Positions 15,318 to 23,409 of a DNA stretch of 64,000 bases are shown piece after piece. The DNA is from Pseudoflavonifractor intestinihominis. GTDB lineage: Bacteria; Bacillota; Clostridia; Oscillospirales; Oscillospiraceae. Position 1 is the first letter of the stretch, and each line of letters opens with the position of its first letter. The stretch spans positions 62,001 through 126,000 of the forward strand of contig NZ_JBBMFK010000002.1 of assembly GCF_040096055.1 (NCBI RefSeq), given 5' to 3'. The notes beneath the pieces were generated by a model. The model was not told where the DNA came from, did no database searches, and saw nothing but the letters and a program-made list of their open reading frames with translations. A program made the translations under genes and the position numbers.

Positions 15318-16183
15318 CTTTACAGGTGGAACGGGTCAGCAAGCTGTACGGCAGCTTTGTAGCCCTGAAAGAAATCGAACTGGAACTGGGCAGAGGGGTA
15401 TACGGCCTGCTGGGCCCCAACGGGGCGGGCAAGACCACCCTCATGCGCATCCTGACCGACCTGCTGATCCCCTCCCGGGGGCGGGTGCTGTGCAACGGGA
15501 GGGATATCCACGCCATGGGGGCGGACTACCGGGATCTGCTGGGCTATTTGCCCCAGGATTTCGGGGTTTACCCCAACTTCACGGCGGAGGGCTTCCTGTG
15601 CTACATCGCCCGGCTGAAGGGGCTGGACAGAGAGACCGCCCGGCGAAAGACAGCAGAACTGCTGGATCTGGTGAGGCTGTCCGACCGGAGAAAGCGGCGG
15701 CTGGGGGGCTTCTCCGGCGGGGAGCGTCAGCGGGTAGGCATTGCTCAGGCCCTGCTCAACGACCCCCAGATCCTCATTCTGGATGAGCCCACCGCCGGGT
15801 TGGACCCCCAGGAGCGCATCCGCTTCCGGGGGGTGCTCAACCAACTGGGCAGGGATCGCCTGGTGCTACTGTCCACCCACATCCTCTCTGACGTGGAGAG
15901 CGCCGCCGACCAGGTCATCCTGCTGCGGCGGGGGGAGATTATCGGGCGGGACAGCCCCGATGCACTGCTGAGACAACTGGAGGGTAAGGTATGGTCCGTA
16001 CCGGTCACACCACAGGAGCAGGCTGAGCTGGCTGTCCGCTGCCCGTGCAGCAATGTATCCCGGTTGAACGGTGTGACCTATATGCGCCTTCTCTCGGACG
16101 CCCCGCCCACAGTCCGTGCCCGAAGTGTCACGGCCAATTTGGAGGACCTCTATCTCTGGTACTTCGGTCAAACAACCCCATAA
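15311..16183 (+). CDS. ABC exporter ATPase
   Basis: 290 residues. ATG 15311 follows AAAGGAG. Walker A GPNGAGKTT is near residue 38, the signature FSGGERQR near 136, Walker B ILILDEPTAGLDP near 155, and the switch His in STHIL. The C-terminal 70 residues are the domain usual in ABC-2 (CcmA/NatA-like) ATPases. It powers the two membrane subunits encoded upstream. It is the last gene of the sigma-factor operon. Confidence 0.92.
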   Translation: MVTLQVERVSKLYGSFVALKEIELELGRGVYGLLGPNGAGKTTLMRILTDLLIPSRGRVLCNGRDIHAMGADYRDLLGYLPQDFGVYPNFTAEGFLCYIARLKGLDRETARRKTAELLDLVRLSDRRKRRLGGFSGGERQRVGIAQALLNDPQILILDEPTAGLDPQERIRFRGVLNQLGRDRLVLLSTHILSDVESAADQVILLRRGEIIGRDSPDALLRQLEGKVWSVPVTPQEQAELAVRCPCSNVSRLNGVTYMRLLSDAPPTVRARSVTANLEDLYLWYFGQTTP

Positions 16184-16392
16184 AAAATCCGTGCGGACCA
16201 GGCATAGTTACCCGCACGATACATCTTTGGAGCTGAACGAGCAGGAAGAGAACATCCTCTATGCAGATCTGTTACAAGCAAAGATAGATCACGACAGCGG
16301 CGTTGAATACATTGCGGCAGGAAACCCAGAAAATCACTTTGTTTTTACAATGTATGGTTATTGTACGTCTCATACCTTCTCGTTAGAAAAAT
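16184..16392. other. Intergenic with short remnant frame
   Basis: A plus-strand frame ending at 16394 reads LELNEQEENILYADLLQAKI and continues for about 35 residues. It lacks a start with RBS and matches nothing I know. A weak hairpin CGTGCGG/CCGCACG (about 16190-16220) may end the exporter operon. Confidence 0.4.
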
Positions 16393-16437
16393 AAAAACCA
16401 GTTGTGCGATTGTTCTGATCACACAACTGGTTTTGTA
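16393..16437. terminator. Bidirectional terminator
   Basis: AAAACCAGTTGTG and CACAACTGGTTTT form a perfect stem with A and T runs on the two sides, able to stop both the rightward remnant and the leftward 74-residue gene. Confidence 0.8.
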
Positions 16438-16487
16438 TATATAACATATTTTAATTTCGAAATGCCCTGCGGGACAGAACAACAAAC

Positions 16488-16712
16488 TCAGATTTTGACA
16501 ATTGCCATGTGGTATCCATCCCGCCATTTCCTACCGCGCCGCCCACCTACGGCGATATCAATCGTTTTACCAATGTCATCCGGAGTATATCCACAAGCAA
16601 TAATTGCATGGTATAAATTGCTGCATCTTGTCCTGGGGGCATACATTCCATCCGCATATCCAAGCACGGTACGGCCTGCAATGGCACGGTCCAACATCGT
16701 AACTCTCGGCAT
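16488..16712 (-). CDS. Hypothetical 74-residue protein
   Basis: ATG 16712 follows AAAGGAAG. The protein is basic and compact, with GRRGRKWRDGYHMAIVKI at the C-terminus and a central CGYTPDDIGKTIDIAVGG. No family is recognised. It lies about 100 bp downstream of a promoter whose -10 region sits in the palindrome TGTTGTATACAACA. That promoter-leader block is duplicated at 20.46-20.54 kb, where no protein gene follows. Confidence 0.5.
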   Translation of the reverse strand: MPRVTMLDRAIAGRTVLGYADGMYAPRTRCSNLYHAIIACGYTPDDIGKTIDIAVGGRRGRKWRDGYHMAIVKI

Positions 16713-16810
16713 AAATACTACTTCCTTTCATTTGTATTGATTTACGTGTCACAAAGCGTTGTCTGTTTTATAGTATGCGACAATTTAATATCCTATTTCA
16801 CCAGATTCGA

Positions 16811-16843
16811 TGTTGTATACAACATTTAGGCATTCCCCCACAA
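16811..16843 (-). promoter_or_regulatory. Promoter overlapping a perfect palindrome (copy 1)
   Basis: On the minus strand TTGTGG (16838-16843), an 18-bp spacer and TATACA (16814-16819). The -10 hexamer lies inside the 14-bp palindrome TGTTGTATACAACA (16811-16824). The same three elements, with the same spacing, recur at 20510-20542. A repressor dimer bound at the palindrome would block the promoter. The regulator is not identified. Confidence 0.6.
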
Positions 16844-17026
16844 TTTAATTACCATTTTTACAGAAAACATCAAATTCACTCTGTTAATATATCACTAAAA
16901 TTTAATTTTTAAGAGGTACGATAACATATAGCCGCAAAACTATTACTATGGCTTTATAGTAGCCCTGGGTGTAATCTGGAGCTGTTTCTTTACTCATGAA
17001 CACAAGCCATGCCCTTAGGCCCCATT

Positions 17027-17219
17027 CTTATATACAAAGTAAAGCTGGCAGGGATTTCTTCTTTTTTGACGTGCTCCCCCTCTCTACCGTCCAGGTCTTC
17101 CGCTCGACGCTGGATGTTGATAGCAACAAACAAATGTCGGGCCGGAAGTCCAAGCCGAGGCCAAGTCGGCCCGGGCAGCGGCATACGGCACACCTCCCTT
17201 GTTTTTCTTTGTATATAAG
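17027..17219. mobile_element. MITE-like element, copy B
   Basis: About 193 bp with inverted ends CTTATATACAAAG and CTTTGTATATAAG, and an interior almost identical to copy A (GGATGTTGATAGCAACAAAC, then AAATGTCGGGCCGGAAGTC). No coding capacity. It lies within the paralogous block 16.76-17.48 kb; the matching block at 20.47-21.06 kb has no insertion at the equivalent point, which argues that the element moved as a unit. Confidence 0.78.
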
Positions 17220-17480
17220 TCTCAAATATCGTTACCGCAGAGGCATTACTGTATAAGGAGCATTTATTATATTCTTTAAAAAATAGCATTATCCTGCAGG
17301 ATAAAAGAGTATAAGGGACACCAATGCGCGCTGTATGTAACTTTTTATACTCATTAAAAATATCGGGCCCGCCATCCAAGGCGAGCCCAATTATCATATT
17401 ACTCAGGTTAATCAATCTGATAGAGTCCTTTACTCTGTGCCTGAGCTCTTTTCAAGTAGTCAATCACTATCTAATCACCT
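17220..17480 (-). pseudogene. Degraded copy of the 20.8-21.06 kb antitoxin locus
   Basis: From about 17340 the sequence matches 20900-21000: the GGGCCCGCC hairpin arm (right arm now mutated, GGCGAGCCC), then on the minus strand IDYLKRAQAQSKGLYQID, corresponding to the C-terminus IAYLKKAQEEQGKELHHD of the intact gene at 20960. The N-terminal two thirds are lost. Confidence 0.6.
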
Positions 17481-17502
17481 CAAACAAAGTACAACACATA
17501 AC

Positions 17503-17545
17503 AAACCCCGGAAGAAGGTCTATACGCCTCTTCCGGGGTCATTTT
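17503..17545 (-). terminator. Terminator of the truncated DUF1524-DUF4268 gene
   Basis: Stem CCCCGGAAGA / TCTTCCGGGG with U-rich flanks, 12 bp beyond the gene stop. Confidence 0.75.
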
Positions 17546-17556
17546 TAGATAGCCGG

Positions 17557-19179
17557 TTATCGTTCAGCCAGTGCCTGTTTCAACTCTTCCTCAAAAGCCT
17601 GTACCTTTTCCATGCACAAGTCCAGTTTTTCAAAAATCTCCTTTTTTTCAACGGACTCGCCGAGTTTCACGCTCTCCGTACGGAAAATCGTCCACCATTT
17701 CCATTCGTCCTTTCTGGGCCGGACGAAGGGCAGAGAGCTGACCCGGTCGCAGGTTTCCAAGAAGTCCTCCGTTGCGTTCTTGGAACTAAGGGCCAGTTGA
17801 ATATGTATCTTGTCTCCCGTACGGTTGACGATTTCGTAAAAATAATGGTTCTCTGTGCCCCAGCCACTGGGAGCGCCGGGGATGTCCGGGAAGATTTCCG
17901 ACATCTGAGCTGTCGTAAAGCGGGTCAGGGTACGGTTACATCTCGCCAGATTTTCCTTCACTTCCGGCCGGCTTACGGTCCACTCCCTCAGGATACCAGC
18001 AATCTCGGAAAGGCGCTGCCCCAGTGCATCCTCGCTCTGCAAATATGGGAGGACCACATTGCAGATGGCGTCACTCCACTCCGCATGAAACTTTGCCATG
18101 CGGGGCCAGTCTCCCTCATCCACAATACTCACATCTTTCAGCTCATAAGAAATCCAAGACGCTTTATACTGGTCGGCCCGTACCCAGTTCAGGGAGATTC
18201 CCAGTTCTTCCTCAATTTCGTCCTTATGGCTGTACAGCAAATCAAAGGATTCCTTATTCCATGCGGCATCGCTGCTTCCCAAATAGAAGTCGATCCGTGC
18301 TCCATCATAATTGGCGATACACTGCACCGAGCATCCGCTGATTCCAAAGAAGCCCGCCACGGTATTGGATGTGCCGGGGCTGACATTCCCAAAACTACCC
18401 CGGTGCATATGCTGCTTCTGGATAAGCGGCAGAGCATAGGCCCAGTACCGTCTGCGAAGTTCAAAGCGGCTCGTTTCCGCTGCCTTTTCACTGTCCGAAT
18501 CTTTCAGATAAAACACCAACTCCATGGGGTCCACACCATAGAGGGCAAATAACCGCCGAAGAATCGACAGCTTCAGCGCCGTGCTGGTGTTCTTCTCGAA
18601 ATAAATTGTGTCGTCAATCTGGAGCGCACTGCGCAGCTCACTTCCGGTGTCAGAGACATACCCCGCAAGATCTGTTGCCTGATCCGTGCTGCATGCCAAT
18701 GCCGAAAGGACAGACTTGTCTTTCTGGTGCAGGAACTTCACCACATGTTCAAACATATCCGTCCAACTGGCAGTAGACTGCTCCATATTCAGCAGGCTGT
18801 ATTTTACGATCTCCCGACCTGTGAGGTCTATATCTTCATCATCCAACGTGCAGGAATCAAACTCTTTTTCCGCAGGTCTGAAGTCCGTCTGCGGGCAGGG
18901 CCAGATTCGAAGCGCTTGGGCGACCATCTCTTTGTCTCGCTCTTCCAGTTCAGGCAGGCCCCAGGACTCCTTCTGCCCGATCTTCTGGTTCATCCGCAAA
19001 CCGCTGTTCCGGTATCCTCCCTTCTCGGCGTCCCGTTTCTCCCGAAAGCTTTTGTTGCTGAGATTAGGGTTGTATCCGGTCAGCGTCAGGTTGGCCAGGC
19101 GGTGCTGCCATGTCGCATGGATCTCTGCCGCATTGGGCCCCAGCTCCTCCGTCCAGGCCGGCGTCAGGTGCTGAGGCAT
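17557..19179 (-). pseudogene. 5'-truncated GmrSD-like DUF1524-DUF4268 protein
   Basis: About 540 residues from MPQHLTPAWTEELG (ATG codon 19177-19179) to the stop. The first 90 residues, HATWQHRLANLTLTGYNPNL, SNKSFREKR and GGYRNSGL, are the end of the DUF1524 HNH nuclease of GmrSD-type (type IV) restriction proteins. The ParB/Srx-like DUF262 NTPase-nuclease domain and the HNH catalytic His strand (EHIMPQ) that should precede it are missing. The C-terminal half (RRRYWAYALPLIQ, then GVRIDFYLG-like strands) fits the DUF4268 domain. Upstream sequence to 19269 is open but unrelated and has no RBS, so I call it 5'-truncated. Confidence 0.7.
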
Positions 19180-19668
19180 AACAGTAGGAATGTATCTACA
19201 CGACACACACCTTTTCACAGTCCATCTTATTTCCAGGCGAGCTAAACAGCAAATAGCATCCTTGTACAATACCTCTTCTTATTTCTACAGTCCTACAATT
19301 TCTAAGTCCTGGGCTGCACAGGCAAAAGGCAGTGCATCTTTTCGACTGCAAACCCCTGTTTTAGAAATTTATTGAAGCAGAGTAAACCGGCCTGAGAAAA
19401 GGCTCAGGCCGGTTGGTGCATCTATGATGTATATCTTTTTTGCTTGGTAAGGGGTATTGACATTGGCTTTTGATTTAATTATGTCATTTCCCTTAAAAAA
19501 GAATCGACTTCCTCCCCATCATCGAGCAAGAAGAAGTCTCCCCTTCCCCCTCCAAGAACGAGAAGAAGTCTCACCCTCCCCTCTCTTCGCTCAAGAAAGG
19601 GTACTTTACCATGCTAAAGTATTTTCTTTAAAGTCTCCTATTAAGTATGTTAATCATATACAGCACGT

Positions 19669-19763
19669 GCTGTATCGTTCAGGTTTTGCAACGCTCCGGG
19701 AACGTGTTCGCGCTGTATCGTTCAGGTTTTGCCGCGATCCAAGCTGTATCGTTAAGGTTTTGC
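19669..19763. repeat. Three direct repeats of a 20-bp unit
   Basis: CTGTATCGTTCAGGTTTTGC begins at about 19670, 19713 and 19744 (one C-to-A change in the third). Starts are 43 and 31 bp apart and the intervening sequences are unrelated. Too few and too unevenly spaced for CRISPR. Could be binding sites or remnants of recombination. Confidence 0.7.
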
Positions 19764-19994
19764 TACGACCCAGGCGGTTCTGACGGGGTTTTCAGCGTTC
19801 CAACCGGGTCTGCAGGGGCTTCTGGCGGCCTTCAGCGACCGTTCGAGGGATTTTACGCTCCAGCATCGGGCAGAGGCCTTTAACCTGCGAGAAAGGCGTT
19901 GTATCAAACGACCAACTACCACCGGCTTTTCTTTGTATTCAAGATTGGGTTACTTCCCATGCAAGCACGAGCGGGACAGTTAGCTTACTTTACC

Positions 19995-20460
19995 GGCACG
20001 CGCAGTCCACCCCCTGTGCGGCGCATGAGAAAAATAGAGTTCTACTCTCTCACACGGCACAGGGGGTATATCAGACCTACATTTGATCTGATCAGCGGTA
20101 ATCTGCCAATCCACTCCCTTCCATCTTCTCGCTCCAGGAAGGTTTGTATGAGTGGATTCCCCCGGCTTTCGCCGGCGAGAAGCCCTCCTGCCTAATTTAT
20201 ATGAACCCGGTCAGGCACACCCGGTTGACGGAGGTTTTAGATTACCATGCCCACGCATTCCCCCGAACAGACTTATTGCAGCGGCTCTGTCACACCTGGT
20301 CCAGTTATTGATATCGTGGGCTGGTACACGCATCGACCCACGCTGCCGGCACCTGCCGGCAGATCCTATGCAGCCTGCTCGCTGTGGAGGTAGCTCGGTT
20401 GGAATGATGGGTTTCCTCCAACCGGGTGTCCCTGGCTCCCATGCGCCACGAGGCGTTGTC
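19995..20460 (-). ncRNA. Candidate large structured non-coding RNA
   Basis: On the minus strand several perfect stems occur in series. CTGCCGG-CAGGTG-CCGGCAG. GGTTGGA/TCCAACC. TGCCTGA/TTAGGCA. CCGGC-GAAA-GCCGG, with a GNRA tetraloop. AATCCACTC plus CCTTCC closing with GGAAGG plus GAGTGGATT. ACCCCCTGTGC/GCACAGGGGGT. GGTAATCT can pair at distance with AGATTACC. It lies downstream of the promoter-palindrome block at 20.51-20.54 kb. I do not recognise a named RNA family. Confidence 0.45.
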
Positions 20461-20509
20461 TATATCTATATATATGCGGCAAATTTATTTTCTATTTCGC
20501 AAAAATCAA

Positions 20510-20542
20510 TGTTGTATACAACAATTAGAGTATTTATCACAA
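20510..20542 (-). promoter_or_regulatory. Promoter overlapping a perfect palindrome (copy 2)
   Basis: On the minus strand TTGTGA (20537-20542), 18 bp, TATACA (20513-20518), with the -10 box inside TGTTGTATACAACA (20510-20523). Downstream leader sequence GAAATAG...CGCATA...AGACAACGC is shared with copy 1. Transcription would enter the structured segment at 20.46-20.0 kb. An alternative reading is that this AT-rich block is a transposon end. Confidence 0.55.
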
Positions 20543-20910
20543 TTTAATTGCAATTTCGTGCTGAAATTCTTAAAATATGTCACTTAGTGCCCTCAAAAAA
20601 TTATTTTTAAATTTTTTAAGGGGAACGATGTGCGGTAAGGTCTTGATGGCATATAGCCGTAGGCCTATTGCTAATATATGCATGTCATCAAAATCTGATT
20701 GGCGCATAGGACCAGCAACTCTCCCCCATACCTATACACACAGCGCTCACGACACAGTGTCGTCGCAACTGATACATTGTTACATAGGTGATAGATCGCT
20801 GTGCTCCTACATATATTATATGCCTTAAAAAAATTTACATCATCCGGCAGGATAAAGGCACCCAAAAGGCATCAATAAGTACTGTATACAACTTTCTGTG
20901 CGCAGAAATA

Positions 20911-20938
20911 TCGGGCCCGCCATTCAAGGCGGGCCCGA
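20911..20938 (-). terminator. Terminator of the orphan antitoxin gene
   Basis: TCGGGCCCGCC, short loop, GGCGGGCCCGA, followed leftward by ATATTTCTG. Perfect 11-bp stem. Degenerate copies of its left arm remain at 2570 and 17370. Confidence 0.8.
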
Positions 20939-20959
20939 ATTATTATATTCCCAGGTTAA

Positions 20960-21163
20960 TCAATCATGATGGAGTTCTTTACCCTGCTCTTCCTGAGCCT
21001 TTTTTAAATAGGCAATCGCTTCTTCCGGCTCATCCACACACCAATGAAAAAATCTGACAATCAATTGCTCCTGGGTGATGCCCATAAGCCGGATCATCTC
21101 TTCCACTTTCGCTGCAAGGTCAGCATCAATTGTAATTGTAATCAGTTCAGTGTCGTTTTCCAT
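20960..21163 (-). CDS. Small RHH/antitoxin-like protein, orphan
   Basis: 67 residues. ATG 21163 follows AAGGAGGATAATCC. ITIDADLAAKVEEMIRLMGI is a ribbon-helix-helix pattern as in RelB/DinJ-type regulators, and EPEEAIAYLKKAQEEQ resembles their C-terminal helix. There is no toxin gene on either side. Its promoter appears to lie in the end of the adjoining MITE-like element: TTGACA, then TATAAG 16 bp on. It may act as a stand-alone repressor. Confidence 0.65.
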   Translation of the reverse strand: MENDTELITITIDADLAAKVEEMIRLMGITQEQLIVRFFHWCVDEPEEAIAYLKKAQEEQGKELHHD

Positions 21164-21186
21164 GGATTATCCTCCTTATTACTTAT

Positions 21187-21370
21187 CTTATATACAAAGA
21201 AAATCCATTGTCAAGCTATCTTTGTGCACCCACCTACACACATATTGCTCCCGGACGTCTGCCCGATGCTGGATTGTATATGGCTCCCAGCATCGGGCCA
21301 GTAGACAGTGGTGGACAACAGCGTCCATTATTATAATGTCTTAATCCCAATGCTTTTCTTCGTATATAAG
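21187..21370. mobile_element. MITE-like element, copy C
   Basis: 184 bp with inverted ends CTTATATACAAAGAAAA and TTTTCTTCGTATATAAG. The interior diverges from copies A and B but keeps a hairpin CCCGATGCTGG/CCAGCATCGGG. The right end touches the stop codon region of the gene at 21374. The left end supplies the probable promoter of the antitoxin-like gene. Confidence 0.7.
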
Positions 21371-21373
21371 ATA

Positions 21374-21688
21374 TTATTGGCCCTTCTTTTGGCCACCGTC
21401 CAAGATGAGACCCAGCCAGCAGTCGGTGCAAAACACATCATGGATCGTATATCCATATTTGCGCACCAGCGCCTGCTCATCCACCGGCTCAGGCTTGGGG
21501 GCCTTGCCCAGCATGTACAGTGCCATCTGCCGTGCATGGCGCCATACCTCCGGCAATGCGTATACCGCATGGGCCGGCGTCGCTCTACCGCAGATGCTGC
21601 ATTTAATCTTGGGCATATCCAGCCCTGCTTCTTCAATCTCTTTGACGATTTCTGCCGCTTCTGCATTGATCTTATCTTCTGTTTTCAT
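21374..21688 (-). CDS. Small zinc-ribbon-like protein (transposon cargo?)
   Basis: 104 residues; ATG 21688 follows AAGAAGGGG. CSIC near residue 31 and CTDC near residue 88 could bind one zinc. The N-terminal 25 residues are an acidic helix. No family is recognised. It is the last of a minus-strand series that begins with the transposition genes, so it is probably carried by the element. Confidence 0.55.
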   Translation of the reverse strand: MKTEDKINAEAAEIVKEIEEAGLDMPKIKCSICGRATPAHAVYALPEVWRHARQMALYMLGKAPKPEPVDEQALVRKYGYTIHDVFCTDCWLGLILDGGQKKGQ

Positions 21689-21749
21689 AAAGCCCCTTCT
21701 TTCTTATTAGTAAACCTTTCAATTTAGGTAATGGAACTCCTTGTTGGTA

Positions 21750-22073
21750 TTATGCAATAGGTAAACCGTTGGAAATCCGGTAAAAGATAATATCCTCCAC
21801 TTCAGGGGAAGCAAATATTGACCGTCCAGAGGCCGGCATTGCAGCCAACGTGGCCTTATGCATCTGCTTGACTTGCTGCCGCGTCGCAGCCAACATGGCA
21901 GTAAATTTGCTGAGAGTTGCCTGATCCATACGCAGCAGCTCTTGTACGATTTTTTCCGCGTCGCCATGATAATAGCAAATGGCATTGTAAAGAAGTTCGA
22001 GTGAGATTTTGGATTTTGCTTCATCGGTCATTTTCTCGTATGTGTCGACAGCATAACGGTAGCATTCCGTCAT
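21750..22073 (-). CDS. Hypothetical helical protein next to the resolvase
   Basis: 107 residues, mostly helical, starting one base after the resolvase stop with GGAAGGG upstream, so probably cotranscribed. It has no motif I recognise. KISLELLYNAICYYHGDAEK and the Met/Gln-rich middle are its only landmarks. Confidence 0.5.
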   Translation of the reverse strand: MTECYRYAVDTYEKMTDEAKSKISLELLYNAICYYHGDAEKIVQELLRMDQATLSKFTAMLAATRQQVKQMHKATLAAMPASGRSIFASPEVEDIIFYRISNGLPIA

Positions 22074-22074
22074 A

Positions 22075-22713
22075 TTAGTTGCCCTTCCTTTCTTTATTTA
22101 CGACTGACAAGTATCGGTAGGCTGTGGGGCGGCTTACCTGTGCCAGCCTGGCCAGTTCTGTAACATTGATTTCCTTGCATTGGTATCTTGCATAGTATCG
22201 GAAAAAACTATCTGGGATGCGCTCCGCCGTGATAGGAGGGCGGCCCAGCTGTTTGCCCTTAGCCTTGGCATTGGCCACGCCGGAGCGCACTCGGGCCCGG
22301 ATCATGCTTAACTCAAGCTCGGAAAATACGGCGATGAGCTGGAGAAAGGCCACAGTCATCGGATCTGGGTCAGTCGTCCGGCAGTCGATGGTGATGCTCC
22401 CTAAGATTTGGAGTCGGATACGTTTGAGCTTGATAACATCTACGATCTGGCAAAACTGCTACACCGATCGGGACAGGCGGGACGGCTCTGTGATTATCAC
22501 CGTGTCTCCCGGGCGGACTGTATCCCACATCATATCCTGTTGCTCTTTGGTCGGTGAATCCCCGTGCTCATACTCCATCCATATTCGTGTCGCCCCTGCT
22601 GCCTTGAGTTCCCTCACCTGTCGGTCGATGTCTTGGCGGGTCTCATTTGTGCTGCATCTTGCATACCCATGTGTAACGATAATCTTCTCCGCCGTTTTCG
22701 TTACAGATTCCAC
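22075..22713 (-). pseudogene. tniR: Serine recombinase/resolvase (TniR-like) with an in-frame amber codon
   Basis: GTG 22713 follows GGAGG. GYARCSTNETRQDIDRQV carries the nucleophilic Ser of the resolvase family, and EPSRLSRS the second conserved motif. TAG at 22459-22461 then interrupts the frame where relatives have Lys (AAG). The frame continues without shift through IVDVIKLKRIRLQILGSITI, FSELELSMIRARVRSGVANA and KAKGKQLGRP to a C-terminal helix-turn-helix (NVTELARLAQVSRPTAYRYL). Length is about 212 residues. A single substitution inactivates it unless suppressed. Its place after TniQ matches Tn5053/Tn402 tniABQR order. Confidence 0.85.
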
Positions 22714-22776
22714 CTGTTTTTGCCTCCTTCGAGCCCCCAAAAAGGGTTCCTCAACGTGTAACGGCAAACACTTGTA

Positions 22777-23088
22777 TTACGGACACATACGACTCATCTC
22801 CTCCATTCTCCGCAACGCTCGGTTTTCAATATCTGCCTCATACGAATATGGCTCCAGTTCGCTATAAAGTCCAAGCCCTAACTGCAGCCCAGCAGCAAAA
22901 CTATCCAGTGACACCTGGTTTTGCAGCATGGATTGTGCGTCAATTAGCGCAAGCAACAGTTTTCTCTGTGATACATCATGCATTACAGCCTTCAGCTTCG
23001 CATAAGCTTGTTCCATTTCTTCCTTCTCGCGTATTGCCGACGAAGTTCTGCAAAATCGGTCATGCAGAGCACGCACATAGTCTTTCAA
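22777..23088 (-). CDS. DUF6809-like small protein
   Basis: 103 residues, helical. KLKAVMHDVSQRKLLLALID and FAAGLQLGLGLYSEL resemble small Firmicute proteins of the DUF6809 type, which often occur near mobile elements. Function unknown. It lies between the TniQ-side genes and the resolvase on the same strand. Confidence 0.5.
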   Translation of the reverse strand: MKDYVRALHDRFCRTSSAIREKEEMEQAYAKLKAVMHDVSQRKLLLALIDAQSMLQNQVSLDSFAAGLQLGLGLYSELEPYSYEADIENRALRRMEEMSRMCP

Positions 23089-23112
23089 CCGTTTCCCCTC
23101 CCCTTCTTAACA

Positions 23113-23409
23113 TTACTCCTGTGTCGGGTTTTGAGGCGGGAATTGATCCAACATGTTGTCCTGCAGGTCATCGATCAGATGCACCAAGCGTTCTTTTATT
23201 GCCTGATAGTGATTTACGGTATTGATATTGTGACTGGCACACAGGATGTACAGTGCCGTCAATGCGGCTGCACCATTGCTCAAAGCGGAGAAATAGGGAG
23301 CATCGTCAACTAACCCGCACAGCCTGGGCATCAGGTACTCAATCTTACGCTCGCGATCCTGATCTTCTTGTTCCAGGACTTCTTTCAGGATTTTTCGGTA
23401 ACCATTCAT
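23113..23409 (-). CDS. Hypothetical 98-residue protein of the transposon operon
   Basis: Its start overlaps the end of the tniQ sequence by 4 bp, so it is translationally linked. N-terminal charged helix (ILKEVLEQEDQDRERKIEYL), a hydrophobic middle and an acidic C-terminus. No family recognised. Confidence 0.5.
   Translation of the reverse strand: MNGYRKILKEVLEQEDQDRERKIEYLMPRLCGLVDDAPYFSALSNGAAALTALYILCASHNINTVNHYQAIKERLVHLIDDLQDNMLDQFPPQNPTQE

Larger units (their letters stand above)
19290..20470. other. 1.2 kb without protein genes
   Basis: No convincing coding frame. It holds a hairpin AACCGGCCTGAG/CTCAGGCCGGTT (19384-19416), an imperfect purine-pyrimidine tandem repeat (GAAGAAGTCTC at about 19530 and 19565), three direct repeats at 19669-19763 and a strongly structured segment at 19995-20460, each listed separately. 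Confidence 0.6.

Noticed and set aside
19669..19763. Possible CRISPR array
   Set aside because: Only three repeats of about 20 bp with gaps of 23 and 11 bases; no cas genes in the window.
22459..22461. Amber codon in the resolvase read as pyrrolysine
   Set aside because: No pylTSBCD genes in the window and no reason for Pyl in a resolvase; a nonsense mutation is simpler.
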